In this document: positions 31,464 through 37,883 of the stretch, in pieces
How positions within the stretch are numbered: position 1 is the first letter of the stretch
Layout: the number at the start of each line of letters is the position of its first letter
DNA from: JBGCEZ01 sp045106735
GTDB lineage: Bacteria; Planctomycetota; Phycisphaerae; Phycisphaerales; SM1A02
Reading direction: 5' to 3'
NCBI GenBank assembly: GCA_045106735.1
Contig: JBGCEZ010000085.1
Coordinates: 1 to 37,883 of the forward strand
Length of the DNA stretch: 37,883 nucleotides
Program-made: the position numbers and the translations under genes
The notes under the pieces: generated by a model
The model's input: the letters and a program-made list of their open reading frames with translations, nothing else
The model's database searches: none
Told to the model about the DNA's origin: nothing

Positions 31464-32099
31464 TGGGGAACTCCTTCGCTGCGAAGTCAGCGGTCGATGA
31501 ACCAGTCCCTGGTCCAATCTCGAGGCCGCAGCATCTTGGGCGAAGCGTCATGCCTCGCCCCAACGATCTGCTCTTTCAATCGGCCGTCGGAGGAGCGGGA
31601 CTCCAACATTGGGGCGTGCTCACTGACACCCCCATGTCATGCAACAGGAATGGGTTACGGTTTTTGGGACACTGGGGCCCAGGTATTTCCGGACTCAGCG
31701 GATTCGGGCACACAGCACGCGAGAACGCGCAGGCAACTTTCGTCGTTTCGTCGAAGGAAACGGCGGTTTCGGTGACGGCAGGCCGCTCCCGCGGTTGTGG
31801 TCGAAGAACGCGCAGCGCGTGCGTGAACCAACGGTTGCTGGAGTGGATTCGGTCAGGTCGGGGGCAACGGAAGCGGGAGAACGGATCCAAGGGCCGATCC
31901 GTCCCGTACCCTGCGGGAGCCGCGTCGATCGCGGCGGACCCACCGGGTTCAATTCCCCCTCGGCAAGAACGCAGGACGATCGAAGATGCCTCGACGAAAC
32001 CCCGCGCCGCTCACGGCTTTTTCCGTTCTTGGTCGGTCGACGGACCGAATGCGTGGCGCTTCGGCCAGTGCGACGCGCACAACGTGCGCCGCCGCGCGG
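31464..32099. other. Long divergent intergenic region of lower GC
   Basis: About 640 bases between the FlgM-like start and the preferred start of the next lipoprotein. The section at 31560-31800 is visibly less GC-rich than the genes around it, with runs such as ggtttttggg. A 6-bp hairpin (cgtttc/gaaacg) lies near 31750. I found no gene, tRNA or recognisable riboswitch. A regulatory leader or a decayed gene is possible. If the lipoprotein starts at 31986 the region is shorter by 114 bases. Confidence 0.4.
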
Positions 32100-33020
32100 A
32101 TGGTGCCGAACGTGGTGCCCAAATTGGTGCCGGCCTTGGTGGCGAGTCTGTTGATTGCGGCCGGACTCGGTGGATGCGGCGGCGGAAAGACCGGCGCTGG
32201 CACCGCGCTGCTCACGTCCGACGGCGCGCGCGATCTTGATCTGGGATCCGATTGGGAAGGTGGACGCTCGACGTCGACCGGGGCTGGCGAGGCGCCGAGC
32301 GACCTCAGCGAACGCAGCACGTACTGGACGATCCTGCTGCAGACGTTCCCCGCCGACTCCGGCACGCATCGCGAGGCGGCAACCCGCATGGTGCAGAATG
32401 CCGCATCGTTGGACCCGCGCCTCCAGGGTGCCGCGGTCTACACCGATCGCCGCGGATCACTGGTGACGTTTGGCCGGTACGGTTCGGCCGAAGATCCGTC
32501 GGCCCAGCGCGACCTCAACGGCATCAAGAACATCGTCGTTCGCGGCACCCCAGTGTTTCCCCGGGCGCTGCTGACGCGCATCCGTGCGAGTGGCGATCAA
32601 GCGGCGGTTCGCGGCATCGATCTGCTCTCGGTGCGACGCGAGCGTCCGCGGGCGCGAAGCCTCTATACGCTCCAAGTCGGTGTGTGGGGCGATTTCGAAA
32701 GCGGTGAGTTGACCTGGGACGCGATTCGCCGGCAGGCCGAGGCCGACGTGCGAACATTGCGCAACGCCGGCTACGAGTCGTATGTGCACCACGACGAGGA
32801 CTTGCTGCTGAGCATGATCTGCGTCGGCATCTTCGACGGTTCCGCCGTCGACTCGAGCACTGGCCGTATCGTGGACCAGAAGCTTCGCCGCTTGATGCGC
32901 GAGTTCCCCTCGCACATGGTCAACGGCGACGAGCTGTTGGAGTTCAAGGTTTCGCGCGTGCCGAAGATGGGCACCCGGATCCAGTCGAGCCGTGTGGTGC
33001 TCGTGCCTGACCTTCCCTGA
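32100..33020 (+). CDS. Lipoprotein with two SPOR-like segments
   Basis: A 306-residue exported lipoprotein. A signal sequence (LVPALVASLLIAAGLGGC) puts the lipidated Cys at 26. After a Gly/Ser-rich spacer there are two segments of related layout: YWTILLQTFPADSGTHREAA followed by SLVTFGRY, and YTLQVGVWGDFESGELTWDA followed by a charged helix and LLLSMICVGIFD. This aromatic-x-hydrophobic opening, central helix and closing hydrophobic-G-x-aromatic strand resembles SPOR-type septal peptidoglycan-binding folds, with an apparent duplication. The SPOR assignment is inference. ATG 32100 gives a compact signal peptide; in-frame ATGs at 31986 and 32049 would add Arg/Thr-rich residues. Confidence 0.6.
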   Translation: MVPNVVPKLVPALVASLLIAAGLGGCGGGKTGAGTALLTSDGARDLDLGSDWEGGRSTSTGAGEAPSDLSERSTYWTILLQTFPADSGTHREAATRMVQNAASLDPRLQGAAVYTDRRGSLVTFGRYGSAEDPSAQRDLNGIKNIVVRGTPVFPRALLTRIRASGDQAAVRGIDLLSVRRERPRARSLYTLQVGVWGDFESGELTWDAIRRQAEADVRTLRNAGYESYVHHDEDLLLSMICVGIFDGSAVDSSTGRIVDQKLRRLMREFPSHMVNGDELLEFKVSRVPKMGTRIQSSRVVLVPDLP

Positions 33021-33071
33021 CGCACGTTCCTTGACCGGCCACGGCCGACTGACTGCATCGGAGTCCGATCC

Positions 33072-33938
33072 ATGGCCAAGCGATTGCCGGTCAACAAGAC
33101 GCACAAGCTGTTCATCGGCGGGGCGTTCCCCCGCTCGGAGTCAGGCCGCGTGATGGCGGCCGGCGTGGACGGCGGCTCGGTGAGCGTGGCCCACGCCTCG
33201 CGCAAGGATCTTCGGGACGCCGTCGAAGCGGCCCGCAAGGCCTTTGGCGGATGGTCCGGACGCGACGCGTACAACCGCGGGCAGATCCTCTACCGGCTCG
33301 CCGAGATGATCGAGACCCGGCGCGAGACCTTCGCCGGCGCGGTGGCCGCGGGATCCGGGGCATCGATCGCGGACGCCCGGCGCGAGGTTGACGCGACCGT
33401 CGACCGCGTCGTGTGCTTTGCTGGCTGGACCGACAAGTTCGGCATGTTGCTCGGCTCGCACGACCCGGTGGCCGGTCCGTACCACGTCTTCACCGTGCCC
33501 GAGGCGGTTGGCGTGACGATGGTCGTGGGACCGGACGCCCCCGCGCTGCTGGGCTTGGTCACGCTGGTGGCCGCCGGCCTGGCCACGGGTTCAACGATCG
33601 TCGCCGTCGCCGGTCCGCCGGCGGTCTTGGCCGCGGTCGAACTCGCCGAAGCGTGCGCCACGAGCGACATTCCGGCCGGGGCGGTCAACATCCTGACCGG
33701 TCACCCAGCCGAACTCGCGGCCCCGGCCGCCGACCACCGCGGCATTGACGCGATTGTGGCCGCGGGCGAATCGTCCACCAACACGATCCTGCGGGCCGGG
33801 GCGGCGGAGAACCTCAAGCGGGTCCGGATCGTCGAATGGACCGAGGCGGATTGGGCCGACGACGCGGTGGCCGCGGGGCCGGACGTGCTCGAGTCGTTCC
33901 TGGAAATGAAGACGCTCTGGCATCCGGCCGGGACGTGA
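33072..33938 (+). CDS. Truncated, non-catalytic aldehyde dehydrogenase-like protein
   Basis: A 288-residue relative of the aldehyde dehydrogenase superfamily. The N-terminal motif KLFIGGAFPRSESGRV and the coenzyme-domain pattern (VPEAVGVTMVVGPDAPALL, then AGAVNILTGHPAELAAP) are those of ALDHs. The equivalent of the PWNFP motif is GPDAP, and the chain ends before the catalytic domain, so both the catalytic Cys and the general-base Glu are missing. A shortened, Cys-less ALDH module of this size is the second domain of ALDH16 proteins. In some bacteria it occurs as a separate gene beside a full-length ALDH, as with the ALDH at 35547-36983 here. The inferred role is a structural partner. ATG 33072 fits the usual N-terminus. 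Confidence 0.82.
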   Translation: MAKRLPVNKTHKLFIGGAFPRSESGRVMAAGVDGGSVSVAHASRKDLRDAVEAARKAFGGWSGRDAYNRGQILYRLAEMIETRRETFAGAVAAGSGASIADARREVDATVDRVVCFAGWTDKFGMLLGSHDPVAGPYHVFTVPEAVGVTMVVGPDAPALLGLVTLVAAGLATGSTIVAVAGPPAVLAAVELAEACATSDIPAGAVNILTGHPAELAAPAADHRGIDAIVAAGESSTNTILRAGAAENLKRVRIVEWTEADWADDAVAAGPDVLESFLEMKTLWHPAGT

Positions 33939-33948
33939 GGCGCGGGGC

Positions 33949-33978
33949 GCGATGTGCGGTGCGCGATGCGCGGCGCGG
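33949..33978. repeat. Two degenerate 14-nt GC-rich units
   Basis: Between the ALDH-like gene and the convergent lipoprotein gene the sequence reads gcgcgatgtgcggt then gcgcgatgcgcggc. It is low complexity and very GC-rich. Confidence 0.5.
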
Positions 33979-34011
33979 GGGCGCAGTCGCTGCGCGAGCC
34001 GTCGCGCCGCG

Positions 34012-35241
34012 TCAGCTGATGATGTTGGGCGAGGCGGCACTCGCCGCATTGGCGGCATCGGCATCGGCAGCAGTGCCGGCATCGGTGGGGTCGTCCGCAT
34101 CCGCGCCCGCTGGGCGTTCCAGCGGGGTCACCCGCAGTCGCTGACGTTCGACGCGTTGGCCGACCATCGCCCCGCGTTCGTCACGCAATCGAAACCGGCT
34201 CATCGTGACCGACTCGCGGGAGGCGGCGCCGGTCGCGGGATCGTTTGGCGCGAGCCACCGGTGCTGGGCGGCCATCGCCCCGCGGCCATCCAGGGCCGGG
34301 CCGAATGCTTGACGCAGCCGCGGATCGTTGATCGGTCCGGCGATCGTGCGCGTTTCCACGACCCAGCCATCGCCGAGATTGGATCGCTCTTCGGCCGTGG
34401 GCCGGCGCAGCGCCGACTGTCCGGCGGTCACCACGTCGTCGGTGGGGTCGAGTCCGCCGGCACCGCCGAGGCCGAGCAGGCGGGCGGCGTTGGCGTCGGC
34501 GATCCATCCGGTCTCGCGCGGGGACACCGGCGGCCGCGCGTCGTCGCGCCAGGCAACCAGTCCGTCCCAGTCCATCGGGCGCAGCGGGCCAGTCAGGCAC
34601 ATCTGCAGCAGCCGGGTCCGCTCATTGCTCAGCGGCCCGCCTTGGCGGGCCGAGGCTTGCGCCGCGGCCGGCGACGGGGTCTGCCACGCGCTCAAGGACA
34701 TGCCATCGGCGTTGATGTCGACGGAGTCGCCCTCGAGCAGCACCGCGAGCAGGCCGCCATCGCGGATCAGCGCGCCGTCGGCGACGATGAAGCGGCCGCG
34801 CTCGAGGGTGCCGTCGGCGTTGACCGCGTCGATGTCCAGGCGACCGATGAGCCGGGCGACGGTCAGGCCGCGGAATCCGCCCTCGTTGGTGGGCATCAGC
34901 CGCGACTCGATGGCGATGCGGCCCTCGGCCTGGGCGGCGTTCATCATCCGCACGTCGATCGCGACTTCCGACTCCACGCGGACGGACGTCCCGGGAACGA
35001 GCGGCCGGTCCAGCGAGTACGCGGCTCCCGCGTCGCCCGGGCCGGCAGTGGACGCATCAGCGAACGGGTCGAAGAGCGTGGACAGCGGGATCGGTTCGGG
35101 CCAGCCGTCGCCGGGGCCGGCGGCGCGCGAGCCCCCCGCGCAGCCGCTCAAGACTGTTGCCGCCGCCAAGGTGGCAAGGCACGCGGCCGCGGTGCGGCGG
35201 GGGCGGCGGGGCCGGCGGGACTGACCGGACTGGCTGGACAT
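34012..35241 (-). CDS. Lipoprotein of unknown function
   Basis: A 409-residue exported lipoprotein. A strongly basic n-region (RRPRRPRR) precedes the hydrophobic core and lipobox TVLSGC, with lipidated Cys at 34. The mature domain begins with a Pro/Ser/Gly-rich spacer and continues as a probably beta-rich region (VRVESEVAIDVRMMNAAQAE, then GRFIVADGALIRDGGLLAVL). The C-terminal ~25 residues are an Ala/Asp-rich low-complexity tail. I do not recognise the family. The Met at 35241 is chosen over one at 35274 because it gives a normal signal-peptide length. The upstream region contains the 13-nt tandem array. Confidence 0.6.
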   Translation of the reverse strand: MSSQSGQSRRPRRPRRTAAACLATLAAATVLSGCAGGSRAAGPGDGWPEPIPLSTLFDPFADASTAGPGDAGAAYSLDRPLVPGTSVRVESEVAIDVRMMNAAQAEGRIAIESRLMPTNEGGFRGLTVARLIGRLDIDAVNADGTLERGRFIVADGALIRDGGLLAVLLEGDSVDINADGMSLSAWQTPSPAAAQASARQGGPLSNERTRLLQMCLTGPLRPMDWDGLVAWRDDARPPVSPRETGWIADANAARLLGLGGAGGLDPTDDVVTAGQSALRRPTAEERSNLGDGWVVETRTIAGPINDPRLRQAFGPALDGRGAMAAQHRWLAPNDPATGAASRESVTMSRFRLRDERGAMVGQRVERQRLRVTPLERPAGADADDPTDAGTAADADAANAASAASPNIIS

Positions 35242-35400
35242 GGGCGTCGAAGTCGAGCGGGCGTGGTGCATCATGGAGTGGTCTGACGTACGGATGGCGG
35301 CCCGGATTGCACCGGAGTCCGGATTGGGCGGGCGGCCTGGGGCGCTGGTTCGGGCGATCAGCTTGGGCGAGCGGCTTGGGCGTTCGGATCCGACGGCCAG

Positions 35401-35504
35401 CTCGGGCGGCCAGCTCGGGCGGCCAGCTCGGGCAGCCAGCTCGGGCGGTCAGTTTGGACTGCCAAATTGGACGGCCAGTTTGGACGGCCAACTTGGACGG
35501 CCAG
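35401..35504. repeat. Eight perfect-period 13-nt tandem units
   Basis: Units at every 13 bases from 35401. The first four are ctcgggcggccag with at most one change; the last four follow (t/a/c)ttggacggcca(g/a) with minor variation, giving two sub-blocks with shared substitutions. The period is not a multiple of three, so the array is non-coding. It lies in the ~305-base gap between two minus-strand genes, and similar imperfect motifs (gcgatcagcttgggc, gagcggcttgggc) precede it. Confidence 0.9.
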
Positions 35505-35546
35505 CCGAAGCAGCCGGGTGGGCCGTGAGCCCGCGACCGCGGCGCC

Positions 35547-36983
35547 TCAACGCCCGCTGAACCGCACGTACGGACGCAGTCCCTGCATTCCGCCTTCGCG
35601 GCCGAAGCCGGACTCCTTGAAGCCGCCGAACGGGGCGGTGGGATCAAAGCGGTTGAACGTGTTGCACCAGACGACGCCGGCCTTGAGCTTGCGGGCCACG
35701 GCGAACATCTTGGAACCCTTGTCCGTCCAGATGCCGGCCGACAGCCCGTACGGCGTGTCATTGGCCCGGCGAATCGCTTCGTCCGGCGTGCGGAAACTCA
35801 TCACCGCGAGCACCGGGCCAAAGATCTCCTCGCGGGCGATCGTGTGGGCCGGTTCCACGCCGGTGAAGAACGTGGGCCGGCACCAGTAGCCGCGATCCGG
35901 CAGGGGGTCGCCCGCCGCCACGTGTGCTTCGGCGCCCTCGGCCGCGCCCACATCCAGATACCGCTGGATGGTCGCGAGCTGCTCGGGCGAGTTGATGGCC
36001 CCAACGTCGGTGTTCTTGTCCAGCGGATCGCCGACCCGCAGCGTGTCCATGCGCGCTCGCAGTCGGTCGACCACGTCGGGCAGCACCGACTCCTCCACGA
36101 AGACGCGAGAGCCGGCGCAGCAGACCTGGCCCTGGTTGAACCAGATGCCGCTGACGATCCCCTCGACCGCTTGATCGATCGACGCGTCGGCGAAGATGAT
36201 GTTCGGGCTCTTGCCGCCGAGTTCCAGCGTGTTCTTGGTCTTGTTGCGGGCGCAGATCTCGTGCACGTGTTGACCAACAGCCGAGGACCCCGTGAAGGTC
36301 AGGAAATCGATATCCTTTGAAGACGTCAGATCGTCCCCGATCTCAACCCCATTCCCAGTGACGACATTGTAGGCGCCCGCCGGGAACCCTGCATCGCGAA
36401 TGATTTCGGCCATCAAGATGGTAATGTGCGGCGCCATTTCCGATGGCAGATGCACCACAGTGTTGCCCAACGCCAAAGCGTTTGCAACCAGGCGCGTGGT
36501 CTTAATCAAGGGAACGTTGAACGGAGTGATGATCGCCACGACGCCGACCGGTTCGCGGATCGACATCGAGAACTTGCCAGGCGTGTCCGACGGAAAGGTT
36601 TCCCCACGGACGTTGCGAACCATGCCTGCCGCCGCGCGCACAAGGGTCAGGCCTTTGGCAAACTCAAACTGGGCCTTTCCGAGAGGCGAGCCGATCTCGT
36701 CGATCAGACAATTGATAATCTCGTCTTCGCGCTCTTCCATGATCTCTGCAACGCGCAGAAGCATCCGTTCGCGCTCTTTGGCGGTGGTCTTTTTATACGC
36801 TGGAAACGTGGCACGCGCGGCGGCGATCGCTTTACGTATGTCATTGCCGGTGCCCTTCGCGGCGTAACAGTAAATGCTGTCGTCAATCGGATTGAAGCTG
36901 GTGATCGTTTCACCGTCTTCGGCATCCAGCCAATCACCACCGATGAAGTGTTGCAGCGTCTTGGTTTCGGTTTTGGCGTCCAT
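35547..36983 (-). CDS. Aldehyde dehydrogenase, probable hybrid gene
   Basis: NAD(P)-dependent oxidation of an aldehyde to its acid; the substrate cannot be told. It has 478 residues, a normal family length. Visible motifs are PFNVP with catalytic-site N156, ELGGKSPN with base E254, GQVCCAG with nucleophile C288, and EEIFGPV and KESGFGREGG near the end. The two halves differ in origin. From the start to about residue 238 the DNA is moderate in GC with codons such as GTT, GGT, CAA and AAA; from there to the stop it is strongly GC-rich like the rest of the window. The change falls near 36250-36300. The C-terminal part is the likely native partner of the short ALDH-like gene at 33072. The stop of the TRAP gene lies 20 bases before its start. 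Confidence 0.9.
   Translation of the reverse strand: MDAKTETKTLQHFIGGDWLDAEDGETITSFNPIDDSIYCYAAKGTGNDIRKAIAAARATFPAYKKTTAKERERMLLRVAEIMEEREDEIINCLIDEIGSPLGKAQFEFAKGLTLVRAAAGMVRNVRGETFPSDTPGKFSMSIREPVGVVAIITPFNVPLIKTTRLVANALALGNTVVHLPSEMAPHITILMAEIIRDAGFPAGAYNVVTGNGVEIGDDLTSSKDIDFLTFTGSSAVGQHVHEICARNKTKNTLELGGKSPNIIFADASIDQAVEGIVSGIWFNQGQVCCAGSRVFVEESVLPDVVDRLRARMDTLRVGDPLDKNTDVGAINSPEQLATIQRYLDVGAAEGAEAHVAAGDPLPDRGYWCRPTFFTGVEPAHTIAREEIFGPVLAVMSFRTPDEAIRRANDTPYGLSAGIWTDKGSKMFAVARKLKAGVVWCNTFNRFDPTAPFGGFKESGFGREGGMQGLRPYVRFSGR
36250..36300. other. Composition and codon-use breakpoint inside the ALDH gene
   Basis: Below this point the sequence is about 70% GC, with codons ending almost always in C or G. 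Above it GC drops to the mid-50s and codons ending in T and A are common. The switch occurs within a well-conserved part of the ALDH gene and leaves the frame intact, as expected for an assembly join or homologous recombination at a conserved stretch. Confidence 0.75.
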
Positions 36984-37003
36984 TTTGAACCTCAGTTGTT
37001 TGG

Positions 37004-37883
37004 CTATCCACCGACAAGCGTTTGCGGCAGGAAGAGTGCGATTTGCGGGAAAATGATGAGGAGGACGATCATCGCTGCCATGGCGAACCAGAACGGCCAA
37101 ATGCCACGGAAGATCCGGCCCATCGGCACGTCGGGTGCAATGGATTTGACAATGAACACGTTGATGCCAACCGGGGGCGAGATCATCCCCATCTCGAGCA
37201 CGATTACGATGATGATTCCAAACCAGATCAGGTCCCAGTCCAACGCGACGGCGATCGGGATCACCACGGGAATGGTCAGCACCAGCATGGCGATGCCTTC
37301 CAGGAACATGCCTAGGAACATGTAAATCCGGATGATGATCAGCAGTACACCCACGCTGCCGATCGGCAACGAGGTCAGGAACGTCACCAACTGAGACGGC
37401 AATTCGGTGACAGCCATGAACGGGATGAACACGAAGGCCGCGATGATGATCAGGAAGACCGTGGCCGTGGCGCTCATGGTCTCAAGGACCACGGCTTTCA
37501 TTTTGCTCAAGGACAACTGACGACGCAGCGCAGCCACAAGGAACGTCAGGAATGCGCCGACCGAAGAGGCCTCAACAGGGGTAAAGAACCCGGTATACAT
37601 CCCGCCAATGGTGATCAGCACGACGCCAAGGATCGGGACCGCATTCAGGAGCGCATGCATGCGTTCCGCGCGGCCAAAGCGCTGACCCGGCGGCCCGGCC
37701 TCGGGCTTGCGGCTAACCACAAGGTAGATCGCTGCGATAAAGAGCAGCGACAGAATGATGCCCGGGAACACGCCGGCCATGAACAGGCGCCCGATCGATT
37801 GCTCGGTCAGCACCGCGTAAATGATCATGCCGCCTGAAGGCGGGATCAGAAAACCAAGCGTGCCCCCAGCTGCGACCGATCCT
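37004..37883 (-). CDS. dctM: TRAP transporter large permease subunit (DctM-like), N-terminus missing
   Basis: Inner-membrane channel subunit of a tripartite ATP-independent periplasmic transporter, which imports organic acids or similar solutes using an ion gradient and a periplasmic binding protein. The frame continues to the edge of the window, so about the last 290 residues are present. They include GGTLGFLIPPSGGMIIYAVL and EQSIGRLFMAGVFPG, several hydrophobic helices, and GMISPPVGINVFIVK near the end, all typical of DctM. The ALDH gene starts 20 bases downstream on the same strand, suggesting one operon in the source genome. GC and codon use resemble Rhodobacterales-type alphaproteobacteria rather than the rest of the window. 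Confidence 0.93.
   Translation of the reverse strand, partial: GSVAAGGTLGFLIPPSGGMIIYAVLTEQSIGRLFMAGVFPGIILSLLFIAAIYLVVSRKPEAGPPGQRFGRAERMHALLNAVPILGVVLITIGGMYTGFFTPVEASSVGAFLTFLVAALRRQLSLSKMKAVVLETMSATATVFLIIIAAFVFIPFMAVTELPSQLVTFLTSLPIGSVGVLLIIIRIYMFLGMFLEGIAMLVLTIPVVIPIAVALDWDLIWFGIIIVIVLEMGMISPPVGINVFIVKSIAPDVPMGRIFRGIWPFWFAMAAMIVLLIIFPQIALFLPQTLVGG

Noticed and set aside
31935..31965. A tRNA-like ggttcaattcc motif
   Set aside because: The surrounding bases do not form a T-stem or an acceptor stem, and no D or anticodon arm is visible.

Overview
The window is GC-rich chromosomal DNA that looks like a Planctomycetota bacterium, most likely class Phycisphaerae. Supporting signs are several small membrane proteins carrying CxxCGY and CPECG zinc half-knuckles, a secreted zinc carboxypeptidase ending in a planctomycete-style dockerin, a FlgM-like protein ending in a GTYET-type segment, and Ala/Arg/Gly-rich coding with strong codon bias. 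I saw no rRNA, tRNA, CRISPR array, insertion sequence or integrase.

Layout. 1-1.7 kb: tail of a DUF3817-like membrane protein, then a zinc-knuckle membrane protein. 1.7-5 kb: a B12-binding domain fused to a MeaB-type GTPase (minus strand), divergent from argS. 4.9-10 kb: a run of zinc-ribbon membrane proteins, a small acidic unknown, and a large VKOR-DsbA-DsbA disulfide enzyme. 10-18 kb: a small membrane protein and ComEC (minus strand), divergent from a large MscK-like mechanosensitive channel. 18-22 kb: an ECF sigma factor with a putative membrane anti-sigma factor, a canonical terminator, a secreted helical-repeat protein and a small hypothetical. 22.4-25.6 kb: metG, then a peroxiredoxin-family gene interrupted by an in-frame TGA exactly at the active-site cysteine, then a membrane protein. 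25.5-31.5 kb, all minus strand: a small lipoprotein, an ArsR-methyltransferase fusion, a TPR lipoprotein, the carboxypeptidase and a FlgM-like protein. 32-35.3 kb: a lipoprotein with two SPOR-like segments, a truncated non-catalytic aldehyde dehydrogenase (ALDH) relative, and another lipoprotein. 35.5 kb to the end: a full-length ALDH and a TRAP transporter permease.

Most striking observation: the peroxiredoxin-family gene at 24271-24936 reads as a selenoprotein. The TGA replaces the first Cys of the family's W-C-P-Y-C motif, the frame is intact afterwards, and a 7-bp hairpin with a UGGAC loop begins 12 nt after the TGA, as expected for a bacterial SECIS. Together with the VKOR-DsbA protein, the window is notable for thiol/selenol redox enzymes.

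Two cautions on structure. First, composition and codon use change abruptly inside the ALDH gene near 36.25-36.30 kb. The last ~1.6 kb (ALDH N-terminus and TRAP permease) looks alphaproteobacterial, so the contig is either a chimeric assembly or carries a very recent recombination. Second, many unrelated short tandem arrays, most often with 12-nt units, are scattered through both coding and intergenic DNA; each has its own unit sequence, which suggests local slippage rather than a mobile repeat.
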